Shown here one piece after another: positions 36,001 to 46,279 of a stretch of 64,000 nucleotides of DNA (positions within the stretch are counted from its first letter, which is position 1; every line of letters starts with the position of its first letter). The notes under the pieces were generated by a model. That model saw only the letters and a program-made list of their open reading frames with translations, had not been told where the DNA came from and made no database searches. The stretch is from Ectocarpus siliculosus (lineage: Eukaryota; Sar; Phaeophyceae; Ectocarpales; Ectocarpaceae): assembly GCA_000310025.1 (NCBI GenBank), contig FN649728.1, forward strand, positions 3,435,025 to 3,499,024, in the 5' to 3' direction. A program made the translations under genes and the position numbers.

Positions 36001-39000
36001 GGCTCGGCACGCTAGAAACTTGGGATGCCAAAAATAATGCACCCGTCGTCCTGCACAAAGCAAGAGCATAGAGGGAGTCGGTTCCGTTGCGAGGTGAGCC
36101 GCAGGTACTGCTATATTACTGCCAACCTGCTAGAAGGTACGCCGGGCACGCACTCTTTCGAGAAGGCCAAAGCATCAGCACGTCCAATGCATTGATGGGG
36201 ACTAGTCCGATATTGTGTCCCGACTAACCTCGAAAAATGTGAGGTCAAGGCAGCTTGAAACACGTACGCGATTAATCCGTTTTCATCAACGTACTCCGTT
36301 GGTCGTCAACCTGCTAATTTTTCGTCAACTTCAAAAACTGTTTAAATATCCGTACGTCAAATGAGAATACTCACAGCACTACCCATCCGTAGAAGCGCGA
36401 CCACCATGTAATGCATGCTTCCCATTTGGCGAGGGCTCGGTTGCCATTTGTGACACTTGTCTTCCCAAGGAGAAACAGCACCAGGCTTGCCTGTTGTCGA
36501 ACGAAAAACAATACCGAACAAGACCATACTCAGTTGCAGTCGCAGACGTCAACCTCTGATGCAACGTATCGCGCAGCAACACGTTCTTTCTTTATCTGAA
36601 ATCGACGAGCAGCTAGCCCCACCACACACCCACCGCAGTACGGAGAGCAACCAGCCGTTGAAAGTGATGGCAACTCCAAGATTTTTGCCGTCAGACGGTC
36701 ACAAAAGCGTTCATATTGATAGAAACCCTATACACAGTAGTTTATGTCCACAAAAAGACTACCCGTTCGAGATATCACCACCGTCGAAGGAGATGTGTTG
36801 AACTCATTGCAGTGAGCAGGAATTTTGTTTTTGGATACTGAGCTTACTCTTTGAGTCTATTTAAGACTATGCACTGAATTCATATACTCAATGATGCCAG
36901 CTGGTGCACACCCAACAACCATCTGCAGAAGGTAAAAGTGATGCTAGCTGGTGCAAACCCTAAAAACATCTGCGGAATAGAAGGTAAACCTTTTATAGGA
37001 ATATCCCCTGTAGTTCTTTACCGCGTAAACGACAAACTTATCGGGGAGAAAACCTCCGCGATGTCGTGCAATGTCGTGTACAGATAATCCCCGCATTAAA
37101 CAACTTGGCAGTTGAGAACTCCAAGCTCAACACCGCTGTGCTCCGGCATCAAACATACACTTGAGGGTCATTGCCCGGTTGACAATCTACAAAAAGCACT
37201 ATATAGCGGCAATTTGGTGCCCACAAGAGGCACGAGAACCCCAGCCTTGTCCAACACTAGAGGTTGTCAAGTGCGGGCGCTATCTGCAATATTCTGTATT
37301 ACAAAACAAGTCGGCCTTCACAGGAACACGTCGCAGTCTCTATTTTGAGGCGTGCTGGATAAATATGCTGCTATTGTTGATCCACCATAATTTCGGATCT
37401 TGAATGTGTTACTAAAAATACAGAGAGCTCTGCTGCAAGCAGCTGCTTTGGCGATTTCTACAGCAGCTACAGTAGTAGTATTGGATATCGACTCAATCAA
37501 TGGTCTCGATATGATAACGACCGAGAGACGTTAGGAGCGAGCTGACATGCGAAGGCACAGAAGCTCGCTGTGCGAGTCAAGCGCTCCCCTTGAGCTGGCG
37601 AGGGGGGCCCGCCGGAGGCGCGGTCGGACGCCAAAAATTATTTAAGAAAATTGGGGCAATTTCCCTTCATGTCTCGTCATAATTACCGCAAATTAGATCT
37701 TTGAACCCGGCTTCGCAACCAACTGTTTGAGCAAACGCATGTGGAAAAAATGATTTCGAAAAACATATAGAGCAAGTGCTGCATCATCTCTACCTCGTCT
37801 AGCGCCTCAAAGCTCACACAGCGGTATCGTGCACAAAAACAAAAAAGTACAGTTGTCGTATTCTACAGAGCCAAGCTCCGTTCGGGGTTGTTCTGTGGAG
37901 TTTTATCGATTTATCGTAGCGGAAATATCGATACACATAAACCAGAACATCGCCATTTCGCAAGTGACAGACAGTTCGGCGTTGTTACCGGTTCTACACG
38001 TAGATTATTAACCCTTTGTCCCCAATATTGGGAGCAAATAGAAAGATCCCCGAAAGGGGACAAGAAAAAAATCCCCGAATCGGTAACAACAAAAAAAACA
38101 TACGCATGTATCCGGACATAATTCTCGTTCGAACAAGTTCTAACTTCATTTCAATTTAATTGTTCGAGGCGAGCGCCGTGTGTGGTTGCTGCCCCGGGGT
38201 ACACCGTGCGCTATTGTAATGATGACTAGTTTCGCGGGTCCGAGCCTCGACACCAATCAGGAAAAGAAACAAAGAATTCGTTCCTGCTGGTTGGGTTTCG
38301 GCACCCACGAGGCGTTGCGATGATCAGCAAACTTGTCAAGCGTTACATGTACCGCCTCTCGATGTTTGTGACTCACAACCACCCTACAAATTACATCACG
38401 GGGCTTGAGAAGATGAAATTATTGTTCGGTGTCGGCCTTTCTGGTCACCCCGAGGACCGAAGTCCGGTGGATCTTCAGGATTTTGTTCTTGCGAAATTAT
38501 AGTAATAATAATTAGTAAATATATGCACAATCAACTACTTCTACGTAAACACCCGATCGAGATCATACGACAGCAGCAGTCGAAGGGCGTGTGTTGAAGT
38601 CTCTTCGGTTAGTGGCAAGAAAACCGGCTGGTCACCGATACCGAGTGCCCCGAGTGGTTCCGAGGCACTCACGGCGCCGGAGGTGCCTCGCGGTTTCATC
38701 GTGAAGGGTGTTGCGGTACGTTTGCGTACGATGCGTAGGTGGTCGGCGTGTGAGTGCGTCCTGCAGCGGCCATGTTACGTTGCGTATAACGCAATGTGTC
38801 GGAGTTTTCACACGGGGAATGCGTCGATTGCACTCATACTACTGCCGTAGGGTTTATTGTTTCCTCGTAGCATCGAACGTATGGGGGTTGTCGCACCCCC
38901 AGCACGCATATATATGCATCGTCGAACGAAGTGATTCAATTCGATTATCGCACGGGGATCGGTGATATCTGACGTACCGACCTGCCATGATATCGCACCC

Positions 39001-42000
39001 CCGCGCGAAAAACCAACAGCGAACAAATTTCAAAATCGATCGCACCCCTGGGTGTTCCCTCACATCCTACGGTACCTCGGCGAAAACGCTTTGGCAAATA
39101 ACCCAAGGATCTCCCCGCCTCAGCAAGAACGCCTCAACTTAAAACCCGGGGATTTATGTTACGTGTCCCCAACCCCCTACCCCGGCGACCCTAGATTTCG
39201 ATTGGTGGGCCTATCAATGCATCTTGAACTTTTGCTGGCGCGTGAGCGTGTACCTTTGGTGTTCTCGCAAAAAAAAATAGGTTTGGACTTGCCTCCGAGT
39301 TTTCAAACCAAACTCAGGTCGTGGTTTCGGACTTGCCCCAGATTTCCAAGACCGAAACCAAAGACCTCTCCGCTTACACCCCATTTTAGCAGTGGAATGC
39401 CAAATTTGTTCGCTGCCCGATATGGATACGGAAAGTGGTGGTAAGTCGATACGACATCGAACAACACCAAATAATGTAGCAGTTGTGTTGTTGTTGTTGT
39501 TGTTGTTGTTGGCTTCAAATCCAAAACCGTTCCGGCCTCCCCTCATAATGCCCGTACTGCTCCAACCGACGCGGACGCCTTCCTTCGTGGTCACAAGCCA
39601 ACTACCCCAAAAGGAGGTACACCTTTCTACCCCAGAAAGTACTACAACACGCGATTTACCCAAACGAAAAAGGAAACTTACCGGGATAACGATCGACGCC
39701 GGTCAACAAAACCATACAGAAGAATTAATCTACACAAACAAAAAGCGCTTAACGACAATGTGTCAAGTGACGTATGCATATCACGCGTAGTTTGCCAGCA
39801 GCGTAGAAGGCCATATGTTGGATAGATATTGTTTGCTACCGCTCGACCGGTAACCCCGAAGCCGCTAGTTGGTCGCAAAGTCGTGACTTCGAATCCCCAT
39901 GAGGTGAACAATTTACAAAACTATGGGTGAAAGCGAACAAAAGCTGAAAACATCTCGTGAGTACCAAACTTCGACGTTAGCACCGTTGACAAGGGAACGG
40001 AACGGGTGGACCCTTCTCGCGATAATAAATAAAATTCAGCAGGCACCGCAAGGAGGAAGGTGGGGCATGAAAATGACATAAAAAGAAGAAAAGAGCCCTC
40101 GGCTTTTACCCTGGATGGTTGTATGTAGCTGTACGAAAAATTACACCGAAAAGTGTACTACTATACATGCCGTATTTTGCGTGTTATGGCACCGGGGTGC
40201 GATCGCTTTTTAAATCATTCCTATCTTGGTTTTCTATCGCACCCCGGTGCCATAAGTTAGCACCATTGGGTGCCATAACACCGAAACCGGTGCGGAAATG
40301 CAATTAATGATTTCGTTCTACATCCAACGCACCCCAGGTGCGATGACACCGATAGGTGCGATTCTCAAGAAACGAACAAAGACGTCTCTGGTACGAGTAC
40401 CGTAATTGTACGTGTTACGGTACTTAAAATGAAGCGGCTGATGCTAGTTTGGGGTAGACAGACGCTGTGGTGCTTTAGCTACTTGCTGGGAAAGGTATAC
40501 GGTACGGTATCGTTTTCTTCCAACCTCTTTGTTGGTGGCAAGCCCCTCGTTTGTTGGCCGGTGTTTCCATCTGTCTTCGTCTGCTTCAAGGGGCATGCTA
40601 CCGGTAAAATTGTAATAGCGTTTACGAACTCCTTCTTGTTCGGTTGGTTGGAGGTGCGGGATGTGTTCTGTGTGCTTGATTGAGTGACTGAGTGCATTCG
40701 ATGAACGGATTGCCGTAGAAAAAAACGGAATCATTTGTACGGTGCGATATACGCGCATGAAGGAATGGCAACTGGTACCTACCGGACCCTCTCAGCCGAT
40801 CGTTACATACAAGTCGACACGTGGCCGGAGGGTACCGGTACCTTGCGGAAGCACACAATTTTACGTCCTGAGCAGGTTTTATATCGTCGATATCGCACCG
40901 GGTGCGTTAACACCGATATACCGGTGCGGAAATGCAACTAAATCATGTCGTTCTTGATATCCTCGCGCACCCCGGTGCCAAAACACCCATGGGTGCGAAA
41001 TCAACGATGGGTACTATTCAAAAAACACGCACAATTACGGTACACGCCGCCGTCTCACCACGAAAAATGGGGGTACGGTCGCCAAACAAAATAGGACCAA
41101 AAACACATCAACACTACACAGATTATATAATGCTTAGCCGTGGAACGCAAAGCGCGCGTTCTGTCCTCTCCACGAGGGAAACAACAGGCTCTCACATACA
41201 TATACCAACTACTGCTTTAGCCTGTGACCACGCGGGAATCGACAAGCGTTGGATCAGCACGGACGGAAGAAGGTACTGGGTACCTGCAGCGGAGAGAGAG
41301 ATCGGATTGGTTTCGCGAGACACAACAACTACGTAACAACGTCGGCTTTCCAACGCCATGTGCCAAGTTTTCGTATGGTTTCTATGATGTATTTCGCCAG
41401 CCCGTCATTGGGCGCCCGCGCGGGACGAGGGAAGCAAACAAACGCGACCCGCCCGCACGGAAACACGAGCAGAGCGACCAGGATGATGAGAAATGGTGGT
41501 CACGACGGCTCCGTCTACTGTAACTCTGTCTGAACTTTTGTGCTCCTGCAACTTTCCACACCGCGCTGCCCGATGGGCTCTCTCTACATAGTGGATGGAT
41601 TCACTCGATGGATTCATTCGATGGATTCATTCGTGTCTGCCACCATGATATTTATGAATGACGGCGGCCGTGATCGTTGGGCGGAACGGCGTATGCATAA
41701 TAACAGGACAAACAAGCGTCACGGCGTCTTGAAACAGGACTGAAACAAAGCCCGCCGCGGCGTCTTTGTGTGTGTTCCTTCGCCTGCTCTTGTTGGTGCT
41801 GCAGGTCGGTCCGGCATTGGCGCTGTAGGTTGGTGTTGATGGGAGAAGTTCTACGTAGGTTGTTGTTGCTTGGAAGGTGATACAGGAGCAATGTTGGCGT
41901 TGATGTGATAAACCCATGTAGGTTATCACGGCTTGGTTCGGTAGGTGCTACTGCGGTATTCAGAGTAGATTGGTTCCCGGCGTGGGTATGTAGGTGGTAG

Positions 42001-43376
42001 GTTGGTGGTGCTTGGAGGGTGGAGTAGGCCCTACAGCTGCAGTAGCTCATCGCTCTTGGGTGGTACACGGTGCTCGTGCAGGTCTGCAAAGGCAAGTGTG
42101 GGTGCATGGCTAATGTGCTTCCCCCTGGGTTGTTTTTGTTGTTGCTGCTGTTATCTTCACATTAAAAACCGTTCCGATCTCCCTACAATACCCACAGAGT
42201 ATGCATACGTTCATCTGTCCGTACTGCTGTACTAATCAAACCGAGCGATTCCCCCGTGGTTGATCAATATTCCCCCGTGGTTGATCAATATTCCCCCGTG
42301 GTTGATCAATATTGTTGACACCCTGAAGCAGGAGAGCGGATCCATCAGTCTTCAAGACCCGCTCGGGTACTCCGAATCTGCTCCGAATCTCCAAACACAA
42401 AAGCTGTGTATGAAAGCCTCCTCGAGTGTATGGCCGTGGCCGTGACTGGCGCACAGCAGTGTCACAGCCGACTGCCGCAGGGAGTTGAACCGTTCTCCGC
42501 GGCTCAATACCACTCCCTCTCTACTACTGTAGTTGTAGTACAATCAGTAGTGCATTCGTTTGGCATCCAAATAGAAGTCCACAGCAATACAAGGATCAAC
42601 CTTTTGAGACAACTTGGCGCAGTGGCAGAACAACTGAATCGTCTACTATTGAACTTGCATGTACTGCTGTAGACTAAATAGGTCTACTGCTGTACTACAC
42701 CGCTCTCTTCCACAAAAACAAAATTGAATCCCGCTTGACATGCTAGACCAACGTTTCCTCTCACATCGTAGAGCAGGATTGTAGCAACCATGGCCCGCCG
42801 AGTGGCCAGGCACGTAAGCTCCGACACGTCTAGCATGTACTTGGCGCATCCGGCACTCATGTTCGCGATGGCGATGAAGTGCATGGCCAAAAGTCTCTTG
42901 TGGAGCGTTCTGACATGATGCGGTGTGGTTCGGCGTTACACCCGAGAAGAGCAGCGGACGGACGGGCGCGGGCCGGAACCGTTATTCGTGTGATGCTTTT
43001 TTGGGCCGGGCACGCAAACAAGGAAGGACGAGGTCAAGCAAAGGGAACAACTGAGCAGCAGGGTAACAATCTGCTGTGTGTTTACGTGTGTGCGCACATG
43101 CCGGAGGTCAGGCAACCAGGTGATCTCGGCAGACCACGGAAGAATACGCACGACGTGATCATCCACGCATTTGGCTACCCACCTGACTCTGGAGCTGCCG
43201 GCGCTAGGGGGGCGCTGTCGTGGTGAGGTGGACGGCAATACCTGGGACAAGCCTCTGGCAGTCACGGCCCTGGCAACCCGAGCCACCGGAGAAGACCTGA
43301 AGCACACCGCATCGAGCACCAAGGCGGTCCGCGTTGTGGTGAGGGCTAACACCACGGCATAAGCTGCAGTCGCCAT
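33060..43376 (-). CDS. Multi-pass membrane protein, family paralogue 3 (8 exons, one giant intron)
   Basis: Exons, 5' to 3': 43183-43376, 42765-42909, 36375-36490, 35996-36050, 35118-35216, 34594-34785, 33615-33677, 33060-33263. They join into 355 residues with no internal stop. Exon 1 (MATAAYAVVLALTTTRTAL) is 12 nt shorter than in paralogues 1 and 2 and exon 8 is 27 nt shorter; the six internal exons have identical lengths and phases. Exon 2 has RTLHKRLLAMHFIA, exon 3 LVLFLLGKTSVTNGNR, exon 5 G-N-F-C, exon 6 TQSGGAVYRRLVMRN and exon 8 ISLPLGFSSCVKS. The tail is acidic and unlike the other tails. Intron 1 is only 273 bp against about 3 kb in paralogues 1 and 2, while intron 2 is about 6.3 kb and full of repeats. 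The exon 6 acceptor is TTAG rather than CAG. Joining across the big intron is inferred from phase and order. Confidence 0.68.
36880..36975. repeat. Two-copy short tandem repeat
   Basis: GATGCCAGCTGGTGCACACCC...CATCTGCAGAAGGTAAA is followed at once by GATGCTAGCTGGTGCAAACCC...CATCTGCGGAATAGAAGGTAAA. Unit about 48-55 bp. Confidence 0.7.
38320..38502 (+). other. Small open frame, 60 codons, possible exon or orphan peptide
   Basis: Reads MISKLVKRYMYRLSMFVTHN at the start and ends DLQDFVLAKL before TAG. Codons are rich in C/G third positions for Val, Lys and Leu at the N-terminus, unlike the random frames around it. No homologue recognised and no partner copy in the window. It lies in the antisense direction inside an intron of paralogue 3. 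Could equally be a chance frame or a captured exon. Confidence 0.25.
39480..39512. repeat. TTG trinucleotide microsatellite
   Basis: Run of GTTG/TTG units, about ten in a row, inside the giant intron. Confidence 0.9.
39985..40085. repeat. Block related to intron 1 of paralogues 1 and 2
   Basis: The stretch with GGACCCTTCTCGCGATAA...AGGAGGAAGGTGGGGCAT resembles 9655-9755 and 27385-27475, which read TGAACCCTTCTCGTAATGA...GGAAGGT(G/A)G(G/T)(G/T)(A/G)GA. In paralogues 1 and 2 the block is in intron 1; here it is in intron 2. Confidence 0.4.
40185..40365. repeat. GCACC/GGTGC palindrome cluster 1
   Basis: Contains GGCACCGGGGTGCGAT, CGCACCCCGGTGCC, GCACCATTGGGTGCC, ACCGAAACCGGTGCGG, CGCACCCCAGGTGCG and CACCGATAGGTGCG in about 180 bp. 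Each is an inverted repeat or near palindrome of the same core. The linking text CGGTGCGGAAATGCAA(T/C)TAA is shared with cluster 2. Confidence 0.7.
40880..41005. repeat. GCACC/GGTGC palindrome cluster 2
   Basis: Carries GCACCGGGTGCG, CACCGATATACCGGTGCGG, CGCACCCCGGTGCC and CACCCATGGGTGCG with the same order of linking sequence as 40240-40365 (CGGTGCGGAAATGCAACTAA...CGTTCTTGATATC versus CGTTCTACATCC). The two clusters are therefore copies of one repeat, about 620 bp apart. Confidence 0.7.
41592..41634. repeat. 13-bp tandem repeat (GATGGATTCATTC), three units
   Basis: GATGGATTCACTC, GATGGATTCATTC, GATGGATTCATTC in direct succession. Confidence 0.85.
42249..42315. repeat. 21-bp tandem repeat, three units
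   Basis: ATTCCCCCGTGGTTGATCAAT is repeated three times with no mismatch. It translates on the minus strand as repeated D-Q-P-R-G-N-I but no gene context supports translation. Confidence 0.9.
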
Positions 43377-44682
43377 GCTACCGCGCTTCAACAAGCTGCA
43401 CACCTCAGCTCCCTCAAAGCGATATTTCAACGCTGTCACTACTGCAGCTACGCACACCGCACACAACGGAAGGGATTATTCCACACACACGCGTGTGTAT
43501 GGAGATGTCGGTGTATCTTCCTGGGTGGTAAAGCAGCTGGGGGAAAGTGAAACACGCAGGTGCTGCGATGATCAGGTTGCCGGTTCGCCGAATACAGAGT
43601 ACCGGTGGTGTTTTTTTTTCTCATCATCCGTACAAGTACCCAACGAATCCATCTCTCTATCGAAGAAAAAGAGCTGCAAGATTTAAGGAATAATAAATTG
43701 ACGACACGCTACACGCACAGAGGCCTGCAAGATGTTCTACTCGGCGGAGTAAACAATAATATACATAGCAATGAATCCCATAGAGTCAGCGAAAGTTCTG
43801 TTTTCTGTTTTTTTTCCTGAAGTAGATTAGTTTGCGCGTCAAAATGTCGCCGCGGTGTCGCCGTGGGGTTTATGCCATGAGCCATGTGAATTTTTATTTC
43901 ATGTACTTGTAAGGAGAAACTAATTTAATGGTAACTCTGGGTAGTCTACTATTTTTAATTTCATGAGTGGGTCGTGACAAACTCGCCTAAAAAGGGTAGC
44001 ATGTATGTCATGACACGAAAAGAACTCTCATCGCGAGAAGAGTGAGTGTGATTATGACGTCATGACCCGTCTCATGAAGAAATGAGTCCCGTCACATGAC
44101 GGTTGTCGGACGCTGTCACGACAAACACACACGCACGACATCACAGACTACACACAATAGTACCTCATTATAGCACTGCTGAGTAGCATATATATATCGT
44201 TACATGACATACTCCCATACTGATGAATACTCTGCACATACATGTGCTCACTACAAAATAGTTACGAATAAACCAGTAGAAGTGTCCAACCCCATCAGTT
44301 CGGGTGGCGAACCTGAGCCTACAGACTACAGCAGCAGTATACATGTACATACATGTGCAGACTGGAGACTCTTTGTAGTACACACGGAGTGTTCCAGCAC
44401 CCACCAGTCCAACAGAATCCAACGCAATCAATTCATTAAATTCTGGTTTCTTTGCGTTGCTCTGTACTTCTTTGCTGTGTGCTTCTCTTCCTGTTGCGGT
44501 CTCCTGTTGGTTCAGCAGACCCACAGGCAGCCGTGACGTAACCAAACTCCACGCGCTCCACACGCCCGTGTGATACAGATAGCGCCCGCAGTTAAGAAAA
44601 AGGCGTGCTCTCAGAAAAATTCTGTTGAGAAAAAAAGGCTCAAGTTTTTACGAAACACAAGAAAAAAGGGCTTTTTTTTAGT
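43377..44682. other. Upstream flank of paralogue 3
   Basis: Probable promoter side of paralogue 3. Between about 43960 and 44110 GTCATGAC/CATGACG-type words cluster, including a perfect TGACGTCA. No TATA box was identified in minus orientation. The plus-strand frame at 44204-44536 has no recognisable motif. Confidence 0.35.
44055..44062. promoter_or_regulatory. Perfect CRE/bZIP palindrome TGACGTCA
   Basis: Palindromic TGACGTCA about 680 bp upstream of the paralogue 3 start, followed by TGACC and by CGTCACATGACGG at about 44092. bZIP proteins bind this word in many eukaryotes. A chance 8-mer is not excluded. Confidence 0.25.
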
Positions 44683-44735
44683 GATGCTTTCGAAATTTGT
44701 CATTATTTTGCGTACCCCCTTTGCTCGCCAAGGGG
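44683..44735. repeat. Repeat Y, left piece of the split copy
   Basis: Identical to 52589-52640 (GATGCTTTCGAAATTTGTCATTATTTTGCG...GCTCGCCAAGGGGG). The rest of this Y copy is displaced to 45336-45467. Confidence 0.8.
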
Positions 44736-45335
44736 GGGGGGGGGTGTACTCATAGTCGTGCATGCCGTAGTCGTTTGACCATTCGCATCCCTACAAAGCC
44801 GGGACGGAGCACGCCGGGTTCTCACCGGACCAGGCTCACATCACCAAGCGCGAAGCGCCGTGAGGTATTTGGCGAGTCGCATGAAGGGTGAGCTGCATGC
44901 TGCTAAGGGTGTTCGGCATCTTGTGCTTACGTCCTTGAGTACGGATGACAGCTACGTATGACTTAATTTATTTTCTGGTGCTTTCACTTCCAGAGACAGT
45001 TGTAAGCACTGTGTAACTGCCTCGAGGAAGCTTGACCATTTTAACACAACGTGGTGCGATCCATCCCCCGTTGCGCGGAGTGAGGGTTCTCCACCCCGCA
45101 CAACATGATCTACTCGACCACCATTCATGGTTACCGCCAAAAAAATAACCCGAGGTAAAAAAAAAAACGGTAACCTGGTTGCCGAGTTCACGAAGTGAAT
45201 TGGCTTGTTTTACAACGTCGTTGCCAAGCGACGAAAACCCAATCCCGATGGCAAACACCGAGTGGGGGGCTTGTTTTACAACGTCGTTGCCAAGCGACGA
45301 AAACCCAAACCCCGATGGCAAACACCGGAGGGGGG
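44736..45335. mobile_element. About 600-bp insertion inside repeat Y
   Basis: GCTCGCCAAGGGGG lies at both edges (about 44722 and 45336) but only once in the intact Y copy, as expected of a target duplication of about 14 bp. Just before the right edge are two tandem 67-bp units (about 45202-45335) of GGCTTGTTTTACAACGTCGT...GGCAAACACCG. No coding capacity or clear terminal inverted repeats; the element type is unknown. Confidence 0.5.
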
Positions 45336-45467
45336 GCTCGCCAAGGGGGAGGGGAAAAGAGCGGAGACCAGGCAGGGCAACACCACACACGCCCCCGGTC
45401 TACTCCTTACGATCAGTATAAACATCAGCCACCCAACAGACAGGAATATATAAACTCTGTCTGCCCC
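45336..45467. repeat. Repeat Y, right piece of the split copy
   Basis: Matches 52632-52770 (GGGGAAAAGAGCGGAGACCAGGCAGGGCAAC...GAATATATAAACTCTGTCTGCCCC) with a few small deletions in CA and TAA runs. It ends where the plus-strand element begins. Confidence 0.8.
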
Positions 45468-45487
45468 CTGATAACCACACACAACCC

Positions 45488-46131
45488 GCCGGCGGCCTCC
45501 GCCGCTTCCCCACCCCCGCAGGTCCCGCCACCCCCGCAGGCCCCGCCGCAGCAGGCGGCGGCACCGCAGCCGCTACCATCGCAGCAGCAGCAGCAGCAGC
45601 AGCCGCAGCTCCGTCAGCCCAGTGTGGGCAACTTCAGCATGACGGTCAACGGTGGCAGGGGCGGTGGAGGAGGGAACCAGGGGCGCGGCGCCGGAGGGAG
45701 GGGCGGTGGGGGGAGGCCATGCTCACCCAGTTCATGAACGCTCACCAAGCTCAAATGGCGGCCTTACACCAACAGGTGGCGCAGCAGGGACAGATCCTGC
45801 AGTAGCAACTGCAGCAGCAGCTGCAGCAGCAGCCACAACAGCAGCAGCAGCCACAGCAGCAGCAACAACCCGCCGGCGGCATTCCCCCGCCACGTCCGCC
45901 GCCTCCCCACCCCCGCAGGTCCCGTCACCCCCGCAGGCCCCGCCGCAGCAGGCGGCGGCGCCGCAGCCGCTACCATCGCAGCAGCAGCAGCAGCAGCAGC
46001 AGCAGCCGCAGCTCCGTCAGCCCAGTGTGGGCAACTTCAGCATGACGGTCAACGGTGGCAGGGGCGGTGGAGGAGGGAACCAGGGCCGCGGCGCCGGAGG
46101 GAGGGGCGGTGGGGGGAGGGGAGGTTTTTGA
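45488..46131 (+). CDS. Gag-like Pro/Gln/Gly-rich region, duplicated
   Basis: Two copies about 400 bp apart encode a proline/alanine stretch, a CAG-encoded polyglutamine run, the phrase LRQPSVGNFSMTVNGG and a glycine-arginine tail (GGGGGNQGRGAGGRGGGGRG). Copy 1 is read in the frame ending at 45737; copy 2 in another frame ending with TGA at 46131. Nucleic-acid-binding RGG-type tails at the 5' end of a retroelement suggest a gag role, but no zinc knuckle is seen. Duplication and CAG instability have broken the frame, so this copy is probably not functional. Confidence 0.4.
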
Positions 46132-46279
46132 CAGGTTGGGCTCTGCCATACGGCAGGGCCGACAGTAGGTGCGGGAGGGGAGTCAGAACACGCTGGTACC
46201 TGGTTCGCCGACGTCGCCAGGTCCGTGGGGCCTCGGGACGCGCCCACGCCGGGGTCGGTTTCGCCGGCCCTGTTTCACG

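Larger units (their letters stand above)
36491..42764. other. Giant intron 2 of paralogue 3, repeat-filled
   Basis: Separates exon 3 from exon 2. It holds a short tandem at 36880-36975, a small open frame at 38320-38502, a TTG microsatellite, GCACC/GGTGC palindrome clusters and several minor repeats, each listed separately. Elsewhere in it I see no coding exon. Open frames at 38962-39444 (+) and 41652-42107 (-) lack motifs and have repeat-like composition. Confidence 0.5.

Noticed and set aside
39835-39905. tRNA-like stretch ending TTCGAATCCCC
   Set aside because: The T-stem arms do not pair and there is no acceptor stem; at best a remnant of a tRNA-derived SINE.
41652-42107. 151-codon minus-strand frame
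   Set aside because: Built from loosely repeated TGGTGTTG/GTAGGTTG text; repeat-driven absence of stops, no motif.
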